Source of the DNA: Serilophus lunatus
Taxonomy: Eukaryota; Chordata; Aves; Passeriformes; Eurylaimidae
Length of the DNA: 64,000 nucleotides
NCBI GenBank assembly: GCA_013399895.1
Contig: VXBA01005469.1
Coordinates: 604,247 to 668,246, forward strand
Direction: 5' to 3'
A program made the translations under genes and the position numbers. Under the pieces are notes generated by a model that saw only the letters and a list, made by a program, of their open reading frames with translations, made no database searches and was not told the origin of the DNA. Of this stretch, positions 24,301 to 34,985 are shown piece after piece (within the stretch, counting starts at the first letter, position 1; the number at the start of each line of letters is the position of its first letter).

Positions 24301-27300
24301 GACTCACGTGCTAGACCTACAGCTGTCACCTGGTTAATGTTGCTGGGTGCATGCCAGATCCACACCAGTTTATACTGTGATCTTCGGGTTGAATCCTCTC
24401 ACAGGTCCCCGATCACCTCGGACATGTTCTCTGAATGCAAAGGCACAGGTATGGAACTAACTGTGATTATGTTGGCTCTTTCAGGGATGCAGGTTGGGCT
24501 CGCATAACCCCGAGTCCTTTCATGTCCGAGGGATGTGAAAACACCTCAGTTGTTGGAGAAGAAGAGGCTGGCAGGGAATAAAAGCTACTTTTGCCAAACC
24601 AAGAGGCAGGGAACAGGAAGCTGTTACTCACCCAACCCTGCAGCACAGCCAACACTCACTGGAACTCTTACGCTTCTTTGGGAAAAAGCTGCAGGAGGAA
24701 GCAGGTCTCCATGCAGCAGGTCCTGGGCGCCTGTCCCTCTCTGACCCTCAGGGAGACAGGCAGCCCCAGCAGGCTCAGGTAGGGTGAGAGGCATTTGAGG
24801 ACAACAGGCTCAGAACTGGGATATTTAAAGAGATGAGAAGTGCCCTCTCACAGCCCTAATTTTTGGACGACAGGAGCTGTGGGAGGATGGTGGGGACAGA
24901 CTCTAGGAGTGGCTGACCCTGTATACTCTTTCTCATGGCCACAGTGGGGGATTGGGCTAGACAGCCCATCAGTGTGACCTGCACAGGCACTTCCTAGGAA
25001 TCTAATCCCAAGAATTAAAGCCTTGAGAGAAATCTCCCTCTCTCTGAACTGAACTGAGGATTTGGAAGCTGAGAGGTAATACAGACAGAGGGAATTATCA
25101 GGAGGTTAAATATGTGAGATCAGACTGTGTCCTCAATTTTTCCACTCCCGATTTCTCTGCTGTGGCAACGTTCAAGCTTGAGTGTGTCCTGCTGGGTGAT
25201 GTCTCATCTTTTCTCACTGCAACACAGAGGTCGTGGTTTGTGGTTGAGGGCCCCACTGGTGGCAGTGACCCAGAGAGAAATAATCGAGCTGAAGCCTCTG
25301 ATTAAAAATGCCCCCATGGGGAGGGAGGACATACTTAACTATGCCCCGAAGAGCTGTAACTACCTAGTGGCAGCTGAGCAAAGGCCAGCATGACAATGGG
25401 GGTCTCAATCCTCTATCTGCTTACTCACATTTGTGAAAATATAGAATATAAGTCAGGGAGACCTTAATATCCCTGAGACTGCAACCCCCTCAATCAAATT
25501 TCATTGCAACTTGAAGAAAGGGCAGTGAGAACACACCCGTGGGAATGGGCAAAACACTCTCTTAGGCTTCCTGACTGACAAAAACAGCCTGGAAATAAAA
25601 CCTCATCTGGAGTGAGGCTTCAGCCAGGGGTGTTTTTTGAGACTGGCAGCTGCAGGGTGGCTGCTGATGCCTCCCAGGACTGCTGGGGTGGCACTGCCTG
25701 CCTGCTGCCAGAGGGGCTGGTGACTGCACTGACACAAACACACGCAGGCTGCAGCTGCCAAGCACTTACCAGATGTGTCAACCGGGAGGTGCTGAAGGGG
25801 AAGGAGAAACCTGTGTCATGGGGCAGAGAGCCCCAGCAAGCAGAGGCACCACTGGTCCAACCTCAGCAGAGACATGCTTGTTTATAAAGAAAGGCTGAAG
25901 CATCTGCAAACTCCAAATAGACAGGAAAGAGTTAATGGATGCTTGTGCCTGCAAATTGCAAGGCAAGGGAGAGGTAAGGTGGCCACATCCTGAGGCTGGA
26001 GGGGCTGGGGACACAGAGCTGAGTTGCCTGCTGGACAGGAGAGGGTTGGGAAGCTGCTGCTCGGGAGCTTGGCTTCCATGTGTCCGAGGGTGCTGGGACT
26101 GTGTGCTGCCTTGCCAGTCTGGCAGTGGCAGCAGCAGCTTGGTTGTCAGACTGGAGAAGATGTTCAGCGTGCAAAGCCAGCTGGCCCAGCTGCCAGGTTA
26201 GGGAAAAGTTCTCAGAGTAAAGAGGAGGGTTTGGTGATGCAGTTCTCTGTATGAGCACCTGAGCTGTGGAAGAAGGTAAGAGCACTTGTCAGGGAGAGCA
26301 AAGCTGGGCAGGCAGTCCTCTGCCAGACAGCTCCCACGTTCAAGCTCAAGCAGTAAGTCAGTTCTTGGACAGTTTAGCTGCTGGTCCCAGCCCTGCTTTC
26401 CAGGGGGCTCTGCCCACTCAGCTCTCCCAGGCGCCAGCCGTAGTGACATGCTTGGAACAGCGGCATCATGGTTTCAGTGACATGCGGGTGAGCTCAGCTC
26501 TTGGGCACAGATGAGGAATGGGTGGGCTCTCTGCTCTGTAGTTTAAAAGCTGGCTTTTGTCCAGCTGTAACGGCATAACCACCAGCTGGGAGCACCAAAG
26601 CCCGCGTGCCTGCTCCTAGGTCAGGAGTTCTCTGTCCTTGCCGTGCTGTTCCATGGGGACACCTGTCCTGATCTTTGGGGTCTGAGGCACATGAGTCCAG
26701 TGTCTGCTGGCAGTCCCACTGAAGCAGCGCTGGCAATTGAGTTATCCCCTCCAGCTATCCCCAGAAATCTCCGTGTGTCCTGCCAGGCAGCTGGTCCCTG
26801 AGAGGATCTGCACCCTCACCAGCCACTAGCTGTTCTGCTCACAGAGAAGTTTGGGAGAGCATCGCTGCTGTGGGAACCCCAGGCACCTGTGGAAAGCCGG
26901 GGGAGCTCTGTGCGGAGCAAGAAAGGGCTGTTATCCCTGTGCCTGAGCACAGGGCAAAGTCTCTGAACTGCCCTGACTGCCTGAGCAGTGAAACTCTCCC
27001 CCTCCCTGCTCTGGTGCTCCTCTGCTGGCATTCGACATGGAAATGATCCTGATTTATTCTGGAATAACAGGATGAAATGGTGCAAAGGAAAATTTTACAC
27101 TGAAGATCGAGATAAATTGCCCAGAGGAAAGTCAGCCAAGAGAAGGGCGGGGGAGACTCCATTGCTCTGGTCATCCTGAGCACCAAACATCTCAGTGGAA
27201 AATAAAAACGTTGGAAGCAGGGAGATGCTGGCCAAGGAGCGTGGGCTGGACTAAAAGGGGTGGATGCTGACCTTCCCACAGCCTCCAGGGATTTACTAGC

Positions 27301-27340
27301 AGTTGATGCAGGGCTTCCTAAAACCTCGCACCCCTCCTTG
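18346..27340. other. Intergenic sequence, no recognised gene
   Basis: About 9 kb without a supportable gene or clear transposon. An A-rich run lies near 20.51 kb. The 20.85-21.17 kb stretch is purine-rich with GAAGGTGGA-type repetition, and its frames look coiled-coil-like only because of that composition. Confidence 0.5.
25360..25376 (-). promoter_or_regulatory. CTCF-like motif
   Basis: CTACCTAGTGGCAG resembles the reverse-orientation CTCF core (CCTCTAGTGGC type). Supported by the motif alone. Confidence 0.25.
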
Positions 27341-27431
27341 CTCCCCACAGCTCCCGCTGCCAGGCAAGGGAGGCAGGCGGTGGCTCTCGGCGGAGCTGGA
27401 CCGGGCTCCCGGAGGGTTTTTGACAGTCTGG

Positions 27432-27444
27432 CACCATCTGCTGG
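27432..27444 (-). promoter_or_regulatory. CTCF-like motif in the CpG-rich block
   Basis: CACCATCTGCTGG matches the reverse complement of the CTCF core at nearly all strong positions. It lies about 180 bp before the minisatellite. Binding is not shown. Confidence 0.35.
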
Positions 27445-27698
27445 GGTTTCCTGGGACACAGCGCGGGCTGCGGGAGGCGCTGCCCCGGGACGGCAGCGGG
27501 GTGACAGCAGCGGCCGAGGGGACCCGCTCGGGGTAGGGTCAGGCTGGCCGCTCCAAGGGCTGCCCGGGAAGATCCCGAACGCATCTCAGGCACCGAGAAC
27601 GCGTGGAGCAGCGGGGCGGGCACACGGCACCCACGGGCACATGGTACCCACGGGCACACGGCACCCACGGGCACACGGTACCCACGGCACCCACGGGC

Positions 27699-27835
27699 AC
27701 ACGGCACCCACTGACACATGGTACCCACGGGCACATGGCACCCACGGGCACACGGTACCCACGGCACCCACGGGCACACGGCACCCACTGACACATGGTA
27801 CCCACGGGCACATGGCACCCACGGCACCCAGGGGC
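27699..27835. repeat. 77-bp second-order repeat within the minisatellite
   Basis: The unit is 17+17+17+26 bases, the last being a monomer plus a 9-bp partial monomer. One unit spans 27699-27775 and the next begins at 27776 and continues to about the ambiguous base. A related but different arrangement precedes it at 27622-27698. Confidence 0.85.
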
Positions 27836-27837
27836 AC

Positions 27838-27838
27838 N
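27838..27838. other. Ambiguous base N in the repeat array
   Basis: A single N sits exactly in the truncated 8-bp monomer that separates the 77-bp and 153-bp domains. This suggests unresolved reads, an assembly join or allelic difference at that point. Confidence 0.95.
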
Positions 27839-27843
27839 CGGGG

Positions 27844-28557
27844 ACACGGCACCCACGGACACACTGTACTCACAGACACACGGTACCCACGGGCACACGG
27901 TACCCACTGACACACGGCACCCAGGGGCACACTGTACTCACAGACACGCGGCACCCACGGACACGCGGCACCCACGGACACACGGCACCCACGGGGACAC
28001 GGCACCCACGGACACACTGTACTCACAGACACACGGTACCCACGGGCACACGGTACCCACTGACACACGGCACCCAGGGGCACACTGTACTCACAGACAC
28101 GCGGCACCCACGGACACGCGGCACCCACGGACACACGGCACCCACGGGGACACGGCACCCACGGACACACTGTACTCACAGACACACGGTACCCACGGGC
28201 ACACGGTACCCACTGACACACGGCACCCAGGGGCACACTGTACTCACAGACACGCGGCACCCACGGACACGCGGCACCCACGGACACACGGCACCCACGG
28301 GGACACGGCACCCACGGACACACTGTACTCACAGACACACGGTACCCACGGGCACACGGTACCCACTGACACACGGCACCCAGGGGCACACTGTACTCAC
28401 AGACACGCGGCACCCACGGACACGCGGCACCCACGGACACACGGCACCCACGGGGACACGGCACCCACGGACACACTGTACTCACAGACACACGGTACCC
28501 ACGGGCACACGGTACCCACTGACACACGGCACCCAGGGGCACACTGTACTCACAGAC
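27844..28557. repeat. 153-bp higher-order repeat (nine 17-bp monomers)
   Basis: Nine monomer types recur in fixed order every 153 bases. The landmark monomer ACACTGTACTCACAGAC starts at 27861, 28014, 28167, 28320 and 28473, and its near-duplicate, five monomers into the unit, starts at 27929, 28082, 28235, 28388 and 28541. The copies appear virtually identical to each other although monomers inside a unit differ, the classic sign of recent amplification of the whole unit. Confidence 0.95.
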
Positions 28558-28734
28558 ACACGGCACCCACGGGCACATGGCACCCACGGGCACGGCATGT
28601 GCCAACCAAGCGGCAACAGCGCGGCGATCGCGGGCCCGTCGTGCGACGATCCGGATGCGATCATCGCGTGGTAAGCACGCGTCGTGTGGGGACCGTGTGG
28701 CTGGGGTGGGACAGGGCCGTGCCCGTCTGGGGAC

Positions 28735-29035
28735 CTGCGTGTGATCGTCGAGTGATTGGTGCACGATGGGCGTGAGTGACGCGGGATCAGCGTGGGATCG
28801 GCGCAGGACTGACACGCGGTCCTGGCGCGACAGGCACGCGGTCGCCGTGTGATTGTCGCGTGGTTGGCTCGTAATCGTCAAATGTTGGGGGTGTGATTTT
28901 CATGTTGTCGGCGTGTGATTGTCGTGCGGTTGGCTCAAGATCATCAGATGGTTGGCACTTGATGGGCTTCTGATGGGTGTGTGACTGCCATGTGATGGCC
29001 GTGTGGTGAGTGAGTGCCATGCAGTGGGCACAGAC
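28735..29035. repeat. Degenerate 11-bp tandem repeat
   Basis: The sequence falls into successive 11-base words close to GTGTGATTGGC: for example GTGTGATTGTC, GCGTGGTTGGC, TCGTAATCGTC, AAATGTTGGGG, GTGTGATTTTC, ATGTTGTCGGC, and GTGTGATTGTC again from 28847 onward, then GTGCGGTTGGC, TCAAGATCATC, AGATGGTTGGC and so on to about 29030. From 28739 the words fit with one 9-base slip at 28772-28780. More degenerate words may extend left to about 28620. It is unrelated in sequence to the 17-bp array that it abuts. Confidence 0.75.
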
Positions 29036-32000
29036 ACCTTTCACAGGCACCTTGCCTGACGCTTACCAGTTTTTGTGGCAGGTTTTTTTCTGTAGCACGA
29101 ATCCACCTGTCTTATCCAGGCTTTTCCTTTCCATTCAGGTGAGTCTTTTTAGTCTTCCCCAAGCAACTTGAGGCCACTTCCTCTTGTCCTATTACTTGTT
29201 ACTCCATTGACTCTTCCTTCTCCTGACTGCTGCTTTGCTTTGCAGTCAAGCACAATGCCAAAGGTGACTGGTGGCCCATCTTTACAGGCCCAGGGCCAGT
29301 TTCCAGCTCAGGTCAACCTAGTGTCTCACCACTGGTTTAGCCAAGGGGGCTGGAACCTGGCTGCACACAGCCCCTTGGCTTTGGAGAAGGTGCCTGCCTT
29401 TTCTTGTGGCTGGCAAAGTCAACTGTCTTGGTGCTGAGTTTCCCTTACATCCTTTCCCCTTGTCCCTCCTTGCCCAAAGTTGTTCACTCCTGTCCCAGTA
29501 CTTGGTTTGCTGCTCAGGTGCTCTTGATGTGTGCTCTGAGCAATGGGAAAGCATCCCATGGCCACTGGGATAGAGAGTCTTAGGATAGATGGCGCATGTT
29601 TTTCCTCTTCCAGATGGGCCCCTGCTGGTGGGGTCTGCTGGGACTTGCATTGCTCCGTCAGAGAGGGCTGCGAAAGAGCAGCAGAAAGGTGAGTGTGCCT
29701 TGAGGAACCCATCCCTGCCTGCGTGATCTGGAAGCAGGGGCCGGGCATGGCTGTGTTTGCAGAAGCCACCAGCATCTTTACTGTCTTTACCCTGAGGTAG
29801 CTGGGCAGCAAGAGCAACTCCCGACTGCAGCTACACTGCCCCTTTCCAATTTTGTCCAGAGCTGCTGGATGAAGCTGCCCTAGGCACCAGGCAATGCCCC
29901 ACACAACCAGTAGACAAGTGATGTCCCGGATTCACATGTGCTCGTCCTTATTAGGGGCTCCAGCAGAGGAGGAGGGAGGGAGAGAGATGGAGAAAGGCAG
30001 AAGTCTGCCTCCAGCAAGACAGTCTGCACAAATGGACTGGCTTATAAATGAATTTATAAGTTAAAATTGGCCTATAATGAGAGAGTTACTGAGAAAAAAG
30101 GGCTGCGAGCTGCAAACCACTCGGGAATTGGAGATCTCGGTGCGTTACGTAAAGCCAGAGGGGAAGTACTGGGTCCTGTGTGCAAAGGCATCACAGATTG
30201 CTCTGAGCAGTGACAGGCAAGCTAAGGCTGCTTATGTTGCCTACCCTGGAGTCCTTCACTGGCCCTCGTTGCCTCCCCCAAAATATCCCCTCTGATAAAA
30301 TTGTAAGAGCACCAAGCTCTTGAAACTGCTGTTAAATTCCATCATTAAAAATGGTTTTATTTCAAGGCAGCTTTTACTAGTAATGTTCTAGAGTTGGTTC
30401 TCCAGAGGAATACGGTCGTTTTAAGGTTTTGTTTTGGTTTTTTTTCTAAAAATAAAGCAGTCTCCCAAGCCCACTGCTGTGGATGGGCTTTGTGCTCACA
30501 GGCTTCTGTTGACAGCTTTCTTAATGAATGAAGATATCAGGGAAGAAGAGCTTTTCAATGAGGAGGCTGTGTGCTTCCTAGGGCTGGAAGGGTAAACAAG
30601 ACGTAAGCGGTGATTGCAAATATGACATCCTCCCCTCAGTACTCCCTGACATCGCAGAATCAATTTCACCTTTTGAATTCTTTGAAGCCAGAGAAGACAT
30701 TGATGTGCCTCTGTGCATGTAACCCGCGGGTTGTCTGATTGGGAAGCATGCAAAAATTCAGGTCTGTATTGTGTGCAGCCAGTAGGTGCAGAGAAAGTTC
30801 AGCCTGTGATTCTCCTTCTCCTTACAGCCATCTGACCCCTCAGACCTTTAGCCTGATTTCATCCTCCCCCAGCAGCTAACCTCCACCTCCGTGCTGCCTT
30901 TCTGGGATGCAGGGAATAAGCATTTCCCTCCTTTGAGTCTGAAACGATGTCAGGCACCATCCACACCTGTGCACTGTCTTGTCACAAGTTGTGTCTCACT
31001 CTCGAACCTACAGACAGGGGCCTGAGGGATGAAGACCAAGCAAGCTCACCAGGAGGGCCTGTTGTTCCCTCATGCCTCCCAGTTGCCTCCTTCCATAATA
31101 AATCCACTCTTTGCATGAGGGAAGGCATAATTCTCTTGAAATCTCAGCAGGCTTGGCCCTTTCTTAGCCGGGTGTGCCATGGCATGCCTTGCTCTTCTTG
31201 CCTGTACAAAGCTGCTTCTCCTTGCAGGGCTGCTGCCTCTGGGAAGCTGCTGCCTTTCCCACACTCTGACCTGGCATTTCTCTTCCTATGTTAGGAGTGT
31301 ATTAGCATATTTTCTCTCCTTGCTGTCACACGAAGCTATAAAATGTGCTCTCAAACAATTGGCCTGGGAGCTTCCAGGGACCAGTAATAGAAAAACAGCA
31401 TCTTTGCAATGAAAATCAGCCTCAATATTCAGCTGGCATTGCTCAAAGCTGGAGGGTTTCAAACCTCCTCTGCACCACAGAGGTCTTAGCCAACAGGAAG
31501 AAATACCAAGCAAGGAGTAAGAGGAGGCACTGCTACAGGGCTCTGTGCAAGTGGCAGCCCATAAAACCCAGAGTAGCTCCTACATGAAAGAAGCAATGAG
31601 TATTTCCACTCCCTGAACTCCCCAGTGCTTGCTGGCACCACTCTTGTCCTCCCAGAGCATTAGGCTCACAGGGCAGCAGCAAACCTCCAGGGATGTCTAC
31701 CGGCTCCCATTTTCCCTGGGGGTACAGAGTACAGACAGACATTCGCTTTCTGGAGTCATTTTTAAATGAGTTCTCCCATCAGAAATGGTTTTCCAGCTCA
31801 TGCAGGATGAAAGGGGACCTGGAGTATGTTGGTGTGCATTGACCCAAAAAACGCACATCAAAGAGGATGTACTTTGTACCAGCCAGAAACTCAACAGAAA
31901 TGTCTTTGTGGACACAAACCTCCTGTGGATCGACATGAACTACCAAGTTTCTTTGGCTATTTACCTCTCCTGAGGCATGATTTTTTCTTTTACTTTAAAG

Positions 32001-32579
32001 TGCAGTGCATAGCTGTGTTTTCTGCTGAGGTCAATTAGAGCTATGGGAGATCAGAGGCTGATGAAAAATGAGTGCCTTGCTATTGTCTTGCCTCCCGAAG
32101 TAGTGATTCTTTGTTTTCTGGGTTACAGTAAAGCACTTACTTGGGAGAGCTCTTGCCTCCTCCTGCCTCTTCTCCAGGGCAAGGAGGCAACCGGCTGCCT
32201 AGATCCCCTCCTGAAGGAAGACAAAAGGCTAGCAGCTAGTTTGGTTGGGCACCTTTCCTCCACCCCATTCCCTATGCATGCCCTAGAGGGCACGATCCTG
32301 TCAGGTGCTGGGACCTGCTTGCCTCGTGTGTGTTTCCTCTTTGCCTCCTGGTTTCTTGGCACGTGCAAGTGCAACATACCTGCAGGACACACTGGTGCAG
32401 GAAACGCTGGTGCTGCTCTTGTTACTTCCAGTAACAAATTGGGGTTTTTTTTGGGGGGGGAGCTGATGCCCAGACTCCTTTCAGCAGCTCACTGTAAGTG
32501 GTGTGACCCTCGGGAGAGCTGCCTGGCTGTTCCCACATGGGCTGCCTGCCTCTCTGCGTGGCTCCTCACTGCCCTGACA

Positions 32580-32619
32580 GGAGAGGAAGGAGGCAGGGAG
32601 GAAGGAGGGAGGGAGACAG
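32580..32619. repeat. Purine-rich (GGA/GGGA) low-complexity tract
   Basis: About 40 bases of almost pure A and G built from GGAAGGAGG-type words. It is low-complexity sequence with no coding meaning. Confidence 0.8.
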
Positions 32620-32915
32620 TTGCCTCACTGCTGATGTGACTCTGCTTTTGGACATTCATCTGGGCAACACCTGGAAGAGCGTGGTCCTCCCTCCAAACAC
32701 CAAGGACCAAGAAATGCTTGTTGCTCAGTTTGTGCTGCATCCTCCTGCTCCCTGTGCCAAGGCTGCTGCATTTTTGTCACTGGGGGAGAGCCAAGCAGCT
32801 GTTTGCTGTATGACAGAGCCTAGCTGGCATCCAAAAGTGTTTTGCTGGTTTCTCTCCTCTACTGACAGACAGATGAGTGGGATTATGTGGTTGAAGGAGG
32901 TTTTTCCCAGCACCA

Positions 32916-32931
32916 GCCCCTCTAGTGGCAG
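32916..32931 (-). promoter_or_regulatory. CTCF-like motif
   Basis: CCCCTCTAGTGGCAG is one of the commonest forms of the CTCF core in reverse orientation. It is the best-looking of the CTCF-like words I noticed in the window. Motif evidence only. Confidence 0.4.
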
Positions 32932-34645
32932 CCTGAGAAAGGGGTCATCCATTTGGCAGTGAAAGAAAGACTCTGCCTTCCCTAGCACTGATACATCCAA
33001 CAGGGCAGTCCCTTGGCTGGGATCAACCTCCAGAATTACAGCAAAATTAGAGAGATGCCTGCACTGATATCAGCTTGGGAGCTGCTACTTTACTGCTCAA
33101 GGACATATGCAGGGAAACCCTGGCAGCCAGGGGCAGGTGGAACACAGAACTTTCGAGGCATCGGAGGGAGGCAGCTCCTTGCTGCTGTGCTCTCGTTCTG
33201 CCTGGAATGAGAAAGCAAGGATAACTCAAACCTCTATGGAAAAGAGATCCCCAGCACGCTGGAGTCAGCGGTGGAGGAACTTGACATTTACAAAGCGTTT
33301 CTGAAAAGTTCCTCTCTTCGGTACCATGCAAGGAAAAAGTTTGGAGGTCTGCTTTGGCTAGAACCATGTATGGAAATCTGGAGCTGGGGCTCCTCCTGTT
33401 AAACCCAGGAGACAGGAGAGAATATCTGTGTGGTTTGGGAGCATTTTAGGCAGGTTTTATTTTATTCTGTCCACAAGTTTAACAACTGTGGTATCTGCAG
33501 GCACGGAAGGAGGGTAAAGCCCTGTTCTTGCACGTACAGCACTGGCGGGGGCCATGCTCTGAAGTGCTCCCCTGGGGAAAGGGGCCCCTGCAAGTCAAGA
33601 AAGAGCTGATTCCATCTGTGAGCCATCCATGGTGCATAGCTGGCCCCCTGCTGCTGCTTGCAGGAAAACTCTGCCCATGAGCTGGCTTGTGTCATCTCAG
33701 CAGCGTGGCATGGGGCCAGCGGGGGCTGCAGGGCTCGGCGCCTCCCTCCTGCTTTTGCTTGCACTGGCTGAAGGATGTGACGAGCTGATCCGAATAGCCA
33801 CAGACTGGACAGGTTGTAACGTGTTTTTAATGCTTTGCAAATCCTTCCCTCCACTGTGCTCCAGCCACAGCTGCCTGACAGGCTGCCCTTCTACAGCTCG
33901 ACAGAGACTTGCCCACCTTGTGTTCCCACGAGGAGTCCAAAGTACCTGACTAGAAGAAGCAGCACAGCAGTCCGGGGCTTTTGCTCTCAAGTGTGAGTGA
34001 AAAGCAACATTACTAGTATCAGGCAGACTTCTGTGGTTAGTTTCCCTCTCACAATCCTCCAGCTGATGTATGAGACTCGTCTCCAGCGAGGAATGCTGGA
34101 GGTTGGACACCAGCTGGACTCTGCTGCAGCCTGCTGCTCTGCAGCCCTTCCCTTGCACCACTGCTCCATAGCTGGCACCCAGAAATGGCCATAAAAATTG
34201 ATAAGATGCGTTATTTCTCTGCTTGGAGCAAGAGGCAGGGCCATTTCCAGGGAACATGTGGCACAGTCTGTCACACGTGTCAGCCTGGTTTCCCCCTGAA
34301 TGTCAGTGCTCAGACAGTAGAAATGCAGAGGAGAATTACACCTGCTAACAGGGCCTTTCTGGGGCTTTTTGCAGAGAGTTTAGGGATTGTACCTGCTCCT
34401 GACTGGCAAGGGAGCCCGTTAATCTCTGGAGATATCCCCTTTTGCTGTGTGCTGATGGCATGGTGGCAGCGTGGCCAGGCTGTGATGGAAAGGTAGTACC
34501 TTGTGTTTGCATCTGGGGCAAAAGCAGAAGAGGAAAAACCTCAGCTCTGATGAAATGCTGATTGCCCAAGGATAGGCAGGTAAAGCAAATGGTTCTCTGC
34601 CTCACCTTTGGGTGCTGGGTGCGTCAGTGCCCACAAGTGAGGGAA

Positions 34646-34678
34646 CCAATCATTATCAATTGGCCTAATCAATATAAA
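34646..34678 (+). promoter_or_regulatory. Promoter-like CCAAT/ATTGG/TATAAA cluster
   Basis: CCAAT at 34646, an inverted ATTGG ending at 34663 and TATAAA at 34673 occur within 33 bases, directly before a plus-strand retroelement remnant. The spacing of CCAAT to TATA is tighter than in typical promoters, so chance is possible. Confidence 0.2.
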
Positions 34679-34699
34679 GGGCATGTGGGCTCGTAGCCT

Positions 34700-34985
34700 G
34701 ACAGGGAGAAAAGTATGTGCTTGTTAATGGTTTCAAGCTGTGCTAGCCAAGGAAATCTTAGACTGGGTATTGGGAAGGATTTCTTTAGAGAGAAGGCAGT
34801 CAAACACTGGAATAGGTTTCTTAGAGTGATGTTGGATGCCCCATCCTTGACAGTGTTTAAGAGGCATTTAGACAATGTCCTTAGAAACATGCTTCAACCT
34901 TTGGTGAACCCTGAAGTGGTCAGGCAGCGGGACTGGAGGATCACTGTATGTCCTTTAAAACTGAAACATTCCATTCTAAAGTGCT
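34700..34985 (+). mobile_element. CR1-type LINE 3' end, 5'-truncated
   Basis: Plus-strand copy of an avian CR1-type 3' region. It contains 'gggaaggatttctttagaga', 'aaacactggaataggtttct', 'gatgccccatccttgacagt', 'gaccctgaagtggtcaggca'-like sequence near 34905-34928, and it ends in ATTCCATTCTAAA, resembling the short 3'-terminal microsatellite of CR1. The overlapping plus-strand frame (34715 onward) preserves residues typical of the end of the reverse-transcriptase ORF (KDFFREKAVKHWNRF). It is inactive. Confidence 0.8.

Larger units (their letters stand above)
27622..28591. repeat. 17-bp minisatellite array with two higher-order structures
   Basis: About 57 tandem copies of a 17-bp monomer, consensus ACACGGCACCCACGGGC with variants at a few sites (GG[CT]ACC, CGGAC, CTGAC, AGGGGC). 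The monomers stay in register from end to end apart from four 9-bp slips: three 26-bp composite monomers (starting 27673, 27750 and 27810) and one 8-bp remnant (27836-27843). Because three monomers equal 51 bases, all reading frames can stay open, which explains the long frames on both strands across the array. They have no other coding support. Confidence 0.97.
27345..28870. promoter_or_regulatory. CpG-rich block (candidate CpG island)
   Basis: CpG density rises sharply against a CpG-poor background. The unique part, 27345-27620, contains dozens of CpGs in under 300 bp, and the block continues through the 17-bp minisatellite (about two CpGs per monomer) into the GC-rich start of the 11-bp repeat. 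Such islands often mark promoters, but no annotated transcript start is visible. A CpG-rich tandem repeat can also produce this composition by itself, so promoter function is inference. Confidence 0.5.
29040..34640. other. Intergenic sequence, two possible small exons
   Basis: No recognised coding gene. Two short stretches with good splice borders (29096-29138 and 29614-29688) are discussed under findings. Purine-rich runs occur near 29.96-30.0 kb and 32.58-32.62 kb. The rest is unremarkable. Confidence 0.45.

Noticed and set aside
27622..28591. CRISPR-like direct repeats
   Set aside because: The units are contiguous 17-mers with no unique spacers, and the sequence is a vertebrate nuclear genome.
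27586..28881. A 431-codon minus-strand frame and plus-strand frames of 318 and 326 codons over the minisatellite
   Set aside because: Three 17-bp monomers make 51 bases, so stop-free monomers stay open in every frame. Open frames on both strands, low-complexity products and no start context or family match argue against coding.
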